DNA from: Perilla frutescens
Taxonomy: Eukaryota; Streptophyta; Magnoliopsida; Lamiales; Lamiaceae
DNA: 64,000 nucleotides
Assembly (NCBI GenBank): GCA_026008535.1
Contig: BRKX01000011.1
Coordinates: 13,338,001 to 13,402,000, forward strand
Reading direction: 5' to 3'
The position numbers were made by a program, and so were the translations under genes. The notes under the pieces were generated by a model that was not told the DNA's origin, ran no database searches, and saw only the letters and a list, made by a program, of their open reading frames with translations. How positions within the stretch are numbered: position 1 is the stretch's first letter; each line of letters opens with the position of its first letter. This document shows, in pieces, positions 37,057 through 49,554 of this stretch.

Positions 37057-38970
37057 ATGGATATTCAGATTAACCAGTGCCATCCTCCGGCATTGGAGAG
37101 TAATGGTAAGAATTATGCTATGTGGAAATCGCGTATGAAGATGTATATCAAGTCCATCGATGAGAGGGCTTGGTTGGCCGTGATTGAAGAATGGTCTCCT
37201 CCAAGGATGGAGGGACCTAATGGAGTGTTCATTCTTACTCCAGAGACCCAATGGAGTAATGATGATTGAATTATCTCCAACTTCAATTCGAGGGCACTCA
37301 ATGCTATTTTTATTTCGGTAGATGTTTCGTGCTTCAAAATGGTGTGCAATTGCACCACGGCGTAACAAGCATGGAACATACTACAGGAACATTGTGAAGG
37401 GTCAACCAGTGTACGACAAAAAAAGCTCAGACTACTCACTTCCAAGTTCGAAACTCTGCGAATGTTAGAAGATAAGACTATTTCAATGTACACTGAACGA
37501 CTGTGTGAAGTGTCAAATGAGTCTACAGCTCTTGGATATCCGATCTCGAATGAGAACATGGTAAGCAAACTTCTTCGCACGCTTCTGGAGAGATTCAACA
37601 TGAAAATCTCAGCTATTGAAGAAGATTACATTGTATCAAACATGAGTTTGAGTGAGGCAGTGAGTATTCTACTCATGTTTGAGATGAATCTTGAAAACCA
37701 AAAATCAAACATCTCTTCCAAAGGAATTGTACTTCAGTCAGTGACATCAAGTTCGGATGTTCAACTTGATGTTGAAAACAGTCAGGAGATAAATGAAGAT
37801 AAGCCCCTGAGTGTTGCTCTACTCACTAAGAAGTTCAATACCCTTGTTCGATCTATGAAGAAAGGTTCGCCAACCTTCAAACCATGAAGACTTTTTTATT
37901 CTCCCTCATCGACATCGTCTGGATCGACAAAATCATCAAAGTCGTCAGACGATACAGTGAAGGACATTGACTCGATTCAATGTAGAGGATGTTCTGGTTT
38001 TGGACACTATGCTAATGAGTGTCCTACTGTTCATAGAAAGCAGAGGAGAAATTACAGTGCTGCCGTGTTAAGTGACGAATCCGGTGATGAAGAAGCTGAA
38101 AAACAAACTGTGTTGTTTGTGAAAGTCGATGATGACTTAGATGGAATGATTGACGCTTTAACCGACATGGATGATGGTGATTTTGACTATGATGTTAGTC
38201 TTGATCATGCGATCCCAGATGTTCCAAGCAATGTTATGGACAATGTTACACAAGAAATCTTTGACATTCCTTCAAACACCACTAACTGGTATGAAATGAC
38301 CTTGCTGGATAAATTTTGCAACACTGCTGAAGTGTCTCAGTGGAAGAAGACTAGTCCGAGGTTACCCACCAGGAAGCTCTACAACAATTGCACAAGGTTG
38401 TAGATGAAGTATGTGTCCAATGGACTGAACAATCAAAGGAATTTGGGATTTTCGTGGAAGAAAACCAGACTCTAAAGAAAAGGGTACTGGACCTTGAAAT
38501 TCAACTCATTAGAAGTGATCTTGAGCTGAATAAGTTGAGAAAGGAAGTAGAAGTTGCTTCAAAAACCTTTCGACAACTCAACCAAAGAACATCTACTCTA
38601 AACGAGGTACTGACATTGGGACAAACCACTAAATCAGGCTTGGGATATACATCAAGTTCATGAATGTCTATCTCTAATCCTATCAAGTTTGTCAAAGGAG
38701 AAAGCTCTAAGGATGTTCCAGTCAATGTTGACAGAAATGTCAAAATTGATGTCAATGACAAGCCCAAGGAGAAGAAATATGTTTGTCATTATTGTCAAGA
38801 GCCTGGACACATCAAACCGTATTGCTTCAAATATCATGATGATATAGCAACGGGAAAGATTTTCGTGGAAAATTCTTCTAAAACTTCCAAGAAGAAGAAA
38901 AGTTCGAAGAAGGTAAAGATTTCATGCAATTTTGTCTATACCTCGCTGAAAGGTAACATTACTGGTACAT
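37057..38970 (+). pseudogene. gag: gag of Sirevirus A, interrupted
   Basis: The start codon at 37057 opens a copia Gag (YAMWKSRMKMYIKSID, then ISMYTERLCEVSNES). It continues to two CX2CX4HX4C knuckles, CRGCSGFGHYANEC at 37981-38022 and CHYCQEPGHIKPYC at 38784-38825; two knuckles in an extended Gag are usual for Sireviruses. Stops interrupt it at about 37267 (TGA), 37885 (TGA), 38661 (TGA) and 38970 (TAG), and the frame shifts near 38390. A coiled-coil-like segment (FVEENQTLKKRVLDLEIQL) lies between the knuckles. Confidence 0.85.
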
Positions 38971-41900
38971 AGTACTTTGACAGTGGGTGCTCACGGCATA
39001 TGACAGGCAGTTCAAAGTTTCTTGATGATTATTCCTCAACAAGCAAAGGAAAAGTGAGCTATGGTGGATGAGCACAAGGGAATATAGTGGGAAAGGGAAC
39101 CTTGAATGTAAAAAACTTTCCTAAGTTACGCAATGTGCTTTATGTCAGTTGTGTGATGACGGTATGCATGTCAGATTTAATAAAAATACCTGTGAAGTTT
39201 TTTACAGCGAGAATAAGTGCATTATGTTCGGAAGTCGGGCAATGGATAATTGCTACCATGCGGACAAGAATGAGAAATGCAATGTTTCAGTCAATGTTGA
39301 CACTCAATTCGTACATCAAAAACTCGGTCATATCAGCTTTAGAAGTTTGAAGAAGTTAATTGAAGCTGATGCTGGTAGAGGTATTCCACCAGTAAAGATC
39401 AATCTTGATGTTGTTTGCAGTGCATGTCAGAAAGGCAAACATGTGAGATCTCCTCATAAAAGTACCTCAGCTTGTCAAACCACAAAGTGCTTCGATCTGA
39501 TTCACATGGACATCATGGGTCCAGTTGACACCAAAAACATGAGTGGAAAAAGATTTATTCTGGTCATAGTGGATGATTTTTCGAGATTCACATGGGTTGA
39601 ATTTCTACAAGAAAAATCTGAAGCATTCAGAATGTTCAAGATATTCTGCAGGATGGTGTCAAGGCTGCATGAGTCCAACATCAAGTGCATTAGAACAGAT
39701 CATTGGCTCGAATTTGAAAACTCGATGTTTGAAGAGTTCTATGAAAACAGAGGCATCATTCATGAGTTTTCTGCACCAAAGACACCTCAACAAAATGGGG
39801 GTGGTCGAAAGAAAGAACCAAACGCTTCAGGAGATGTCAAGAGCAATGTTACAAGCTCAGCGGTTATCTAAGAAACTTTGGGCTGAAGCAGTAAACACTG
39901 CTTGTCACATCGGGAACAGAGTGATTCTTCATCCTGGCAGAACAGAGACACCGTATGAACTTCTGAAGGGCAAAAAGCCCAATTTGAAGTATTTTCATGT
40001 CTTTGGATATGTATGTTACATTCTGAATGATAGAGATCACTTGGGAAAATTTGATTCCAAAAGAGACAAAGGTATTTTCTTGGGAAATGCATCTGATAGT
40101 CGGGCATACCGTGTGTTTAATCTCAGGACAAAAACAGTCCAAGAATTAATTAACATTGTTTTCGATTATCACACAGGTATCACTTCAAAATCTAAAGAGG
40201 ATGAGGTGATTGATCTTATTGACACAAGTGAAAATGTCAAGTGATCAGACTAGAAGTGATGTTGAGAACAAGACAACCACTGAGAATGTCAAAGTGAATG
40301 TTCCACAGAATGATGAAGTTCCAGCCAAAACACCATCATCAACATGCACTTCAGACAGTGAAGACGACCAATTGGTGAATACTAAAGATGAACCAAGAAG
40401 GGATCCTCCAAGTCGAATTCAGAAGAATCATCCAGATTCACAGATCATTGGTGATCAATTCGAAGAAGTTCAAACCAGAAGCAAGAACTCAGAGGAATAC
40501 AAAGAAATGTCGAAACTGGTATGCATGTCCTCTTTAAATGTTTGTATGTCAAACACGTGTTTTCTGTCTAACATTGAACCAAAAAACATTAAGGAAGCCC
40601 TTAATGATAATTTTTGGATCAATGCTATGCATGAGGAACTAAACCAATTCGTTAGAAACAGTGTATGGGAATTAGTTCCATGCCCCAAAAATAAAAATGT
40701 AATTGGGACAAAATGGATTTTCAAAAATAAAACGGATGAGGCTGACAATGTTGTCAGAAACAAAACTCGTCTAGTGGCTCAAGGTTATACCTAAGTTGAA
40801 GGGGTAGACTTTGATGAAACATTTGCTCCTGTTGCAAGGATTGAATATATTCGTCTTTTATGTGTAATTGCATGTTATGTGGGTTTTACTTTACATCAAA
40901 TGGATGTTAAAAGTGCTTTCTTGAATAGTTATCTCAATGAAGAAGCATATGTCGAACAACCTAAGGGGTTCGAATGTCATGAGAAACATTTGCACATATT
41001 TAAGCTCAAAAAGGCTTTGTATGGTCTCAAACAAGCCCCTAGAGCATGGTATGCTAGACTGACCGATTTTTTGCTACAAATTGGTTTTGCAAGAGGTCAA
41101 GTTGATAGAACATTGTTTATCAAGAAAAATCAAAAACATATTACTGTTGCTCAAATCTATGTTGATGACATTATTTTTGGTTCGACTTGTACTAATCTGC
41201 TCAAAGATTTTGTAGACTCAATGTGCAACATGTTTGAAATGAGCATGGTTGGAGAGCTCAACTATTTCCTTGGTCTACAAATCAAGCAAGATAAAGATGG
41301 GATCTTCATTTCTCAAAGCAAATATGCTAAAGGATTGGTCAAGCGCTTTGGATTAGAAAATGCTAAACCTAAGAAGACGCCTATGGGATCTTTCGAAAAG
41401 TTGAGCAGAGATGATGTTGGTAGCAATGTTGATTCTACCATGTATAGAGGAATGATAGGAACCTTATTGTACTTAACAACTAGTCATCTTGACATTATGT
41501 TTAGTGTTGGTGTTTGTGCGAGATATCAATCTGAGCCTAAAGAATCTCATCTTAAAGCTGTTAAAAGAATCATTCACTATGTCTCTGGCACAATTAGGTT
41601 TGGTATCAAATATTGCAAGAGTTCTAACATTCATCTTGTAGGTTTTAGTGATTCCGATTGGGCAGGTGATGTCGATGACCGGAAGAGCACTAGCGGAGGA
41701 TGTTTCTATTTTGGTAACAACCTGGTTTCTTGGTCGAGTAAGAAACAAAATTGTATCTCACTCTCCACGGCCGAATCAGAGTATGTTGCTACCGCTAGTT
41801 GTTGCTCTCAACTGTTGTGGTTAAATCAAATGGTACTTGATTATGGCTTGGTAAGTCATTTGATGACATTGTTATGTGACAATGTCAGTGCAATTGAAAT

Positions 41901-42099
41901 TTCGAAGAACCCAGTCCAACATTCTCGCACCAAACACATTGACATTAGACATCACTTTATCCAAGATCTTGTGGAACGAGATATCATCAAATTGGAATAT
42001 ATTTCTACAGAGAATCAAATTGCGTATATCTTTACTAAGCCTTTGGATTTTGAGAGATTTTCTTCGCTAAGGAAATCTCTTGGAATGTATTTTTTTTAG
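38971..42099 (+). pseudogene. pol: pol of Sirevirus A, interrupted (PR-IN-RT-RNase H)
   Basis: The protease catalytic motif FDSGCSRHMTG is intact at about 38976. Integrase has its zinc part (HQKLGHISF ... CSACQKGKH, about 39300-39470) and core (HMDIMGPV, VDDFSRFTWV, APKTPQQNG). Reverse transcriptase shows QMDVKSAFLN and the catalytic YVDDIIFGS at 41158. RNase H shows FSDSDWAGDVDDRKSTSGG near 41645. Copia domain order (integrase before RT) is clear. Breaks: TGA near 39070, a deletion and frameshift near 39140, frameshifts near 39800 and 40240, and TAA at about 40792. The last 406 codons (40879-42099) are open. Confidence 0.9.
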
Positions 42100-42420
42100 T
42101 CAATACTTGACACCCTGATGTTAAAGTGAATGTTATGGTCTTTAAACATCAGGACATACTCTTTCATTCTGATTAAATATAACTATGGTACGATGCTATG
42201 ATTTGTTATTATGAATTAATTCATGAGAATTCATTCAACCATGACTCATCCCCATTTTTTTATTGATTCAGAATGTGTTTTTTTTTGTTATTATTATTAT
42301 TTAAAAAAAATTAATAATTAAATTATTTTTGATAAGCGGATATACTTATTCGCATATCTTATGATATGATAAGAGAGATAGTGAGAGATATCACTTTCAT
42401 TATTAAAAGAGGAACTTTTG

Positions 42421-42451
42421 CCTCTCTCTCTCTCTCTCTCTCTCTCTCTAG
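42421..42451 (+). promoter_or_regulatory. Possible splice acceptor upstream of ORF3 in Sirevirus A
   Basis: A (CT)n tract ends in TAG at 42449-42451, about 55 bases before the ORF3 start. This is the layout of a strong plant 3' splice site. Similar pyrimidine tracts with AG precede ORF3 in copies D and B, so spliced expression of ORF3 is an inference. Confidence 0.4.
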
Positions 42452-42505
42452 CGATTCATCTTCCCCGCTTCTTCAAAATTTTATTTAGCTTTGTCACCCT
42501 CATCA

Positions 42506-44217
42506 ATGGTGGATCAAAATCCATATCATGCCATGATGATGATGCTGAAACAAATGATGGAGATGTCTCAAGGCTCTCTATCATCTGCCTCAACACCAGC
42601 CCCACCAGTAAACTCCTCTCCTAACTCAACATCTGCTCCAATCACTGTGGCTACTGCCACTCCTGAAAATCCACTGTTGCCTATACTCAATCCGTCATCA
42701 CGCCTGCAAAATCTACCTTCGACACTTTTGCTCCAGATCCAGAAGTTCTCCCTCATATCGAAGTCTTAAACCCTAAACCTCTCCAAATGCATGTTCTGGG
42801 AGAGCACTCGAACCCAATCGGCCCTGATTCAACATCTCATCTCAAATCTCTCTCAAAAATGGTGAAGATAATCTCTCCGACTCGGAAGTCGAAGTGACTT
42901 CACAGTGACGTTTCAGAGAAAACAGAAGTTGCCTCCGCCAAGAAGGTGAAAAAGATAGAATCCAAAACTTCCTCACGGTCATTGCGAGATGAATCTGACT
43001 CCACTGATGAACACCCCATCTCTCCTCCGCCTGGTGATGTCACACAGAATGTCACTCCCACTGCTGACCTTTTGGAACAGAACTCTGATATTGAATCTGA
43101 CTCTCCCCTTAATGTTTCTCAAGCATACAGTAAGATCTTTTACACTGTTGATGCTAAGAAATCTTATGATCTTGTGTCTAAAAGGTCGTTTAGGGTTGAG
43201 AAAATGATAGATGTTTTAAGTTTTAAAAATCATGGGATGGATATGTTTTTAAAGGAACGGGGTTTGTGGAAGTCTGTCACTTCTCTGTTGGTTTATGATC
43301 CTTCTGTTGTTTATGAGTTTTACTCTAATGTCATTCCTGATATGGGAGATCCTGTAAAATTATCTTTTGAAACAGTTTATGTTAGGGATCGCATTTACAA
43401 ATTTTCCCCTAATGTTATTAACTCGTTCCTTGGTATTGGCAATGAGGACACAATCATTTCATTAGACTTGATTGACGATGTGGTGAAGGTGATTACTGGA
43501 GGCCCTGTTCAAACTTGGATGAACAAGATGGCTGCCTTTAAATTAACTTTTTTCTACACAGTGTTGTTTAAGCTAACTGTGTGTAACTGGCTTCCCACAT
43601 CGAATGCTTCTGTCCTCACAGTTGATTAGGCAATTCTCTTGTACAAGATTGGGACTCATATGCCCTGCAACCTTGGAGCTTATATTTTTGATGTAGTTTT
43701 GAAGGCAGCTTCTAAATCTAGCTCTTCCAATATGCTTCCATTTCCTTGTTTAATCTTTTCTATTCTTAAGACTCAAGGACTCAAGGAGAGCAAGAAGAAG
43801 CTAATTGTTGAGCAGGCCTCTCTATCTATTCAGAAGCCGAAGGGAAATGATAACAGGATCATTGACTTACTCTACCTTTCTACTACTGCCAAAACTGAAG
43901 ATCAGTCTGCCAATGTTACTCCTGCTCCCTCCCGGTCAACTGCAGCACCTGATGTTGTCTCAACGCCCTTTATTCCTATTGTGATGATGCCTTTGGAGAC
44001 ACTTCAACATCAAATAGCCCAGCTGGATCAGACAATCACTCATCTCTCTACTGTGCGCAATGCTTTTGTGACTCTCTTTTCTACACAAAAAGGGGGACTA
44101 CATGCTGATGAAGAGGGGGATGACGGTGATGATGCTGGCATGAGTGCTGCTGTGGATGTCACTGCTAAAGGACGAGAGAGGAAGACTGCATCGAAGGGGA
44201 AAAGGAAGTTGATGTGA
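42506..44217 (+). pseudogene. ORF3 of Sirevirus A: extra gene downstream of pol
   Basis: The start (MVDQNPYHAMMMMLKQMMEM) is followed by a Ser/Thr/Pro/Ala-rich low-complexity region and a basic/acidic stretch (SLRDESD). A conserved globular part follows at about 43120-43620 (KRSFRVEKMIDVLSF, EFYSNVIPDMGD, VYVRDRIYKFSPNVINSFLG). The C-terminal region ends in a basic GKRKL-type tail after an acidic EEGDDGDDAG run. The globular part resembles the 'putative plant transposon protein' domain (PF20167, from memory). The frame is broken by a frameshift near 42700, a TGA near 42895 and a TAG near 43627, and it would otherwise encode about 570 residues. I see no membrane segment, so it is not obviously envelope-like. 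The function is unknown. Confidence 0.75.
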
Positions 44218-44611
44218 AGCTCTATGTTTGAGCTTCTGCTGGTTTAAAACAAAAACAATAATGTTTTATTTTTTTTTTGTTATGTGCTGGACACATTTAA
44301 GATGCTTGATGCATCTTTAATTGTTTTGTTTTGATGTGTGTGCTGGACACACTTCTACTTTGATATGCTTTTAATGCATTTCTACGTTTGGGATGCAATT
44401 TATATTTGTGTTCATGTTTTTTATATGCTTGCCTTGTTTATTATTTTTGGTATTTATTGTATACCAAGGTATTTGTTATATACCATAGTTATGGGGCATG
44501 TTAAGTTTTTTTTGGGATGTTGAATGATCAATGTTCCCTGAGTTATTTGTGTGAAACGTGGATTTAACATTGTTTTTATAACAAGATCAATCATTTGTTA
44601 TATGATGATCA

Positions 44612-44736
44612 AATTAAGGGGGAGTAACCCTTAAGGGGGAGATTTTGTTTATCTCCATTTTCCGCTGCGACTCTAATTGTACAAAATACATTGAGTTGTA
44701 TGTTTTGTGCAGAAAGGATAACATTAAGGGGGAGAT
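44612..44736 (+). other. Multiple polypurine tracts of Sirevirus A
   Basis: AATTAAGGGGGAGTAA (from about 44612), CTTAAGGGGGAGATTT (44630) and ATTAAGGGGGAGAT directly before the 3' LTR (to 44736) are near-identical purine tracts. Repeated tracts before the 3' LTR are a known Sirevirus feature. Only the last one abuts the LTR. Confidence 0.75.
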
Positions 44737-45759
44737 TGTTGAGTGCTGACTCACAGTGATGTTCAATGTTGAATGCAATGTCAGACAGACTCCCGATGAC
44801 ATTATCTGTGACATAGTCGTGATCAATCTTATCATTTTCTAGTTTTATTTATTTATTTATTTATTTTATTTAATAAATTATATTTTATATATCTTAGATT
44901 ATGTATATATCCACAAAATAATTATTTCAAATAAATAGATATATACATATTAGATATATTATTATTTATAATAGAGTTTGACAAAGTCAAAACTCTATCT
45001 CCTATTTTTTAGGTTTCTTATTTTCTTTTATTTAACCTTTTTCATTTTCAGAATTTATATTGCTGGAAAGTCCAGAAAATAGGGATGAACGTGGGATATG
45101 GTTTCAAACACACCATGGAGGCGATTTGTCCTCAAACACGATGGAGTAGTGATGAGGGCGGTTATCTTCAACCCATGTTCAAGAAAGAGAAGACGTAAGC
45201 CTTGTCGATTCAAGTGAAGAATGCATCTAAGGGATATGATTTACACTTGAAGACTTATTCAAGCACAAATCATCTTTCCGCTGCGTGTGAAGATTAAAGG
45301 GCTTGAGTCACAAACTTAGTTTTAGATTTCGTTCTTCGTTTCTTCTTCTTCCTTTGTTGTGGTTCAATCACTTCATGAGAATGGATTGTACAAGTTAGGA
45401 TAGATAGTAAGGTTGTGAAATCATGGCTAGTTTGTCTACAAATTAACGGTAGGTTAATTTGTATTTTGAATTCATTTTTGGTTGTAAACTAGAATAGGGT
45501 TCATGTATTTGTTTGATGTGTCAAGACCTCAGCGTCTGACATCATCAACTTAACAACTGTGTTGGCTCGTGGTAGCATAATTTCACCTTGTGGCAATCAC
45601 ATACATGTTGTGTGTGATTTAAAATTAATTCTCGTGTTATTGTGTTTATATTTCCAGCATATTTATGTTAAGATAGTTGTGTTAACTATCTATGACATTG
45701 AGTTTGACATTACGATTCTGTGTCTAATTTCAGTGTTTTTCGGGCAACGAATTTCAACA
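44737..45759 (+). repeat. 3' LTR of Sirevirus A
   Basis: Direct repeat of 35976-36991, with a TTTATTTATTTA length difference and about 49 base changes. It is followed by the AAGAT duplication. Confidence 0.9.
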
Positions 45760-45764
45760 AAGAT

Positions 45765-46381
45765 CTAGTAGTAAAGAAAAAATATACTAGATCTGAGATT
45801 CAAGCTCTGGATATCCTCACACACAGTGGTGATATTTTCTCTGTTTGAATAACCTCTCCAATTGTGAAGTTTTCACTTTAAATAATCTTCAATCGGATTG
45901 GTTTCTTGCCATGTCATCTCTTTGGTCGTGGGTTGAATAAACCGCCACATCTTGTTCTTACACTTGGAGATAACCGCTCTTCATTGTGGCTTATGAATAA
46001 ACCCACATCCTTCATTATTCTCCTCAACAATCCCAGAAAGCCATTACTGATATAAGTTGGTTAGAGGATAAAAGAAAGAGATAACACGATGCCTATAAAA
46101 TAGGGATACCTTTGACTATGTCAAATCCGTGTAGATCCAATATCTTAACCACCTACATCCATTATTTTTAATTTACAAGTTCGTGGATATATTTGATTAA
46201 GATAAATAAATTAATTAGATTAATATAAAGAGAGTTAATCTTAAAAATCAGGAAAGGATAAGATTACTATATTCAATGTTTCGGTTAATATTGTAGGAAT
46301 GATGTACCACATCGTATATAACATTCAGACCAATGTTATCAACTGTATTGACAACATCTTGATGTTATATCATTCCTAACA
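45765..46381 (-). repeat. 5' half of the interrupted 3' LTR of Sirevirus B
   Basis: On the minus strand it begins TGTTAGGAATGATATAAC directly after the polypurine tract. It continues on the other side of insertion A at 35637-35970. No coding sequence is present. Confidence 0.8.
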
Positions 46382-46399
46382 ATCTCCCCATTAATCTTA
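46382..46399 (-). other. Polypurine tract of Sirevirus B
   Basis: On the minus strand TAAGATTAATGGGGAGAT directly precedes the LTR start TGTTAGG. A second CTTAAGGGGGAAC-type tract lies about 110 bases upstream. Confidence 0.7.
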
Positions 46400-46844
46400 G
46401 CCTTTCTGCACAAAACATAAAAACTCTATTTACAGTTAGAGCCGCAGTGGAAAATAAAAATTTTGGAGATTAAAATCTCATCCTTAAGGTTTGTTCCCCC
46501 TTAAGTTATTACATGTACAAAGTACAATAGTATACAACATTAGTGGGAATAATCTTCTACACAGACTTCAATGTGGAGTTACACTCAACAATTTAAAATA
46601 CCCAAATGAATGAAAACATGCATCCATCACGATACTAAAATAAAGATGCACATAGCATCTAAAAGTCATTTGTGTCCAGCACAACAAAAACATAATAAAC
46701 CAAAAGAAAGATGCATTAGAGCATCTTAAAATAACATGTGTCTAGCACATAAACAGATTATAAGCAGATAAAAAACTTAACATTGTTTGTAGAACAGAAT
46801 GAAGTAAAATGGCATGAGGCATCACTTCAAAGATGCTAAAATCT

Positions 46845-48495
46845 TCAGATGAGCTTTCGCTTCCCCTTGGCCACACTCTTCTTCTTTGCCGCAACATCAA
46901 CATCAACATCAACTGCATCATCATCTACTCCCCTTTTTGTGTAGAAAGTAGACTAAGAAATTCTTTGCAAATAGCAGTGAGGTGATCAAATAGCCACATC
47001 AAGATGTGTAATCTGATTCTGAAGAGAATCCAGAGGCAACATTACAATTGGAATGCTGGGCTTGGCAGTAGTGTCAGAAGCACCCCATCAGAGTGCGAGG
47101 GAGCGACAGTAGCCTCAGAAGACACATGTTCTACATGAGTTTGATATGGGAGATCAATGATTCAATCATCATTCGACTTGGGCTTCATAATAGAGATAGT
47201 GGACTGCTCGATAATCAGTTTCTTCTTACTTTCCTTGAGGCCCTGACTTTTAAGCAAGACAATTATTAAGCAAGGAAAAGGTAGCATGTTAGAAGAGCTG
47301 GATTTGGAAGTGGCCTTGAGAGTCGAATCAAACACATAAGCACCAAGATTGAATGGAATTTGAGTTCCAAGCTTGTAGAAAAGAATGGCCTAATCAACTG
47401 TGAGGACAGAGGAATTGGATGTGGGTAACTAATTACACACAGTAAGCTTGTGAAGCACTGTGTAGAAGAATGTTAGCTTGGATGTTGACACTTTGTTCAT
47501 CCATTTGATAATCAGCCCTCTAGTTATCACTTTCATCACATCATCAATCAAATCCAAAGATATAATCATGTCCTCATTACCAAGACCAAGAAAAGAGTTA
47601 ATCAAGTTAGGGGAAAGATTAGAAACTTTATCCCTAACATAAATAATCCCAAAACTCAATTTATCCAGATCCCCCATATCTGTAGTGATGTTAGAGTAAA
47701 ACTCATAAATGACATCAGGATCATAAGACATCAAAGAAGTCACCGATTTCCACAACCTTTGATCCTTGAGAAATACATTCATCCCATACTTCTTAAAGCT
47801 AAGAACATCAATCATTTTCTCAACCCTAAAAGATCTTTTAACAACAAGTTTATGAGATTTCTTAGCATCCTCAGAATAAAAGATCCGACTGTAGGCACAG
47901 GCAACATCAAGGAGAACCTGGATGATGTGCGGATGGTGATTCATCAGAGATGGGATCTGGAAAAATCTCTAGATGTTGAGCTGGAGAGGACTCCTTCTTC
48001 TCTTTAGTGGGAGAAGCATCTTCATCAACATTTTGAGACACTTCTTTGTCCGGTGAGGAGTCCCGATTGTCTTTGAGAGAGTGGCTAGTATCTTGGGATA
48101 CATGGAGCTTCCGTTTCACCTTTTTGAGAGGGTTTAGCAGCAGTTTGGGAGAGTATATGAGCATGGGAACTCAGGTCAGGGTCTATGGGGTTCTCAGATT
48201 CCCCAAGTAGGTGAACTTGAAGCGGTATAGGGTTTAGAATTTTAGCACCTGGAGGAATGATGAGATCTGGGTGAATGGCTTCCTGATCATCAAGCTTAGC
48301 TTTAGGTTCGGAGGGTTTAACTTTTTCGGTTGATGTTGCTCTAGCAGAAATAGTAGCCGTTGGTATTGAAGTGGCAGATGGAGCAGGCGCGACAGTGGCT
48401 GCTAGAGTGGATACTGAAGATGGTATAGCTTGAGATAAGTCCATCATTTGCTTCAGCACCATCATCATGGCTTGAAGTTGATTTAGATCCGTCAT
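46845..48495 (-). pseudogene. ORF3 of Sirevirus B, broken
   Basis: It begins MTDLNQLQAMMMVLKQMMDL, clearly related to the start of ORF3 in A. A low-complexity Ala/Thr/Pro region, PLQVHLLGESENPIDPD and the same globular part follow (KRSFRVEKMIDVLSFKKYG, FYSNITTDMGD, YVRDKVSNLSPNLINSFLG). It ends in a DVDVDVAAKKK / KGKRKL-type tail with the stop at 46845-46847. Several frameshifts separate the pieces. A pyrimidine-rich leader with AG lies just upstream of the ATG. Confidence 0.75.
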
Positions 48496-48599
48496 GGAAG
48501 AACCTTCAGAGAAGCTTTTTGAAAAAAAAATTCGAGAAGAAGATGAAAAAGACTGCGATATGGATTGAAGGAGAGAGACACATAAAACAAAATGGTTTT

Positions 48600-48706
48600 A
48601 AAATAATAAGGACCCCATAATCCTGAAAAGCAGGGTTCCCTATCACATCACACCTTTTTCGGAAGATAGAGATTGCTCCTTATCACAATATAAAATATAA
48701 ATATAA

Positions 48707-48756
<50 letters not shown>

Positions 48757-48967
48757 GACTGTATTCAAAAGAGTGAATGAATTGACATCAATTTATTCAC
48801 AAAATGGCATTTAAAAGAATGACAGTCAATATACTAATTCTTTCCTGCATAAAAATTACTGAAACATTACCAAAACTAAATAGCATAAACATGTGAAAAT
48901 ATAATAATGTCTAATGTTGAGACAAACACACTATACACCATCTCAACATCTGAATACCAATCAATGT
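48600..48967 (-). other. Spacer between pol and ORF3 in Sirevirus B with (TA)n repeat
   Basis: No gene is seen. A (TA)n microsatellite fills about 48706-48752. The remainder is the non-coding tract corresponding to 42100-42505 in copy A. Confidence 0.6.
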
Positions 48968-49554
48968 TTAGAGGACACGTATTCTAAGACACTTTCTTAA
49001 GGAAGAAGCACTCTCAAAATCCAAAGATTTAGTGAAGATATCGGCAACCTGATTTTCTATTGAGATATATTCCAATCTTATGATTTCCCTTTCCATTAGA
49101 TCTTTAATGAAATGATATCGGATGTCAATATGTTTAGTCAGATTGTTTAGTGAGGGACTTGACATACCATAATCATGTACCATTTAGTTCAACCATAAGA
49201 GTTGGGCACAACAATTTGCGGCAACAACATATTCTGATTCAGCAGTAGAAAGAGAGATGCAATTTTGTTTCTTACTAGACCATGAAATCAGATTGTTGCC
49301 AAAGTAAAAACATCCGCCGCTAGTACTCTTTCTATCATCAATATCACCTGCCCAGTTTGAATCACTAAACCCCACGAGACGAGTGTTATTGTGTTTGCAG
49401 TATCTTATACCAAACTAACAGTATCTGCAACATAGCAAATGATTCTTTTAACAGCTTTAAGATGTGTTTCTTTAGGTTGAGATTGATATCTCGCACAAAC
49501 ACCAACACTAAACATAATGTCCAGTCAACTTGCTGTTAAATAAAGTAAACTTCT
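48968..49554 (-). pseudogene. pol 3' end of Sirevirus B (RT end and RNase H), truncated
   Basis: The frames show MFSVGVCARYQ, then FSDSNWAGDIDDRKSTSGG and CISLSTAESEYVVAANC of RNase H, then HIDIRYHFIKDLMEREII and ADIFTKSLDF at the end of Pol. Internal stops and a short deletion before HIDIRYHF break it. At its upstream side it stops abruptly at the chromovirus LTR (49555). Confidence 0.85.

Larger units (their letters stand above)
35976..45759 (+). mobile_element. Full-length Sirevirus-type Ty1/copia element A
   Basis: The LTRs are 1016 and 1023 bp (35976-36991 and 44737-45759), both starting TGTTGAGTGCTGACT and ending ATTTCAACA. The host duplication AAGAT lies at 35971-35975 and 45760-45764. 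The order is LTR, primer site, gag with two zinc knuckles, protease, integrase, reverse transcriptase, RNase H, a third frame, several polypurine tracts, LTR. Wording such as FEMSMVGELNYFLGLQIKQ and the extra downstream frame place it with the Sirevirus lineage, by memory of the family. By eye the LTRs differ at about 49 sites plus 4 indels (about 5%), clearly older than the CRM-like element. All frames are interrupted, so it is not autonomous. Confidence 0.9.
33830..49554 (-). mobile_element. Sirevirus-type Ty1/copia element B (3' part), split by nested insertions
   Basis: On the minus strand the visible parts are the C-terminal half of pol (49554-48968), a third frame (48495-46845), a polypurine tract (46382-46399) and the 3' LTR (46381 to 33830). 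The LTR is interrupted by a solo LTR at 33925-35636 and by the complete copy A at 35976-45759. Removing those and their duplications leaves about 1046 bp, the LTR length of the same family (A: 1016 and 1023 bp). The upstream half of the element is missing because it is cut at 49554 by the chromovirus LTR. Confidence 0.8.

Noticed and set aside
37113..37601. 162-codon minus-strand frame
   Set aside because: Antisense shadow of the Sirevirus gag.
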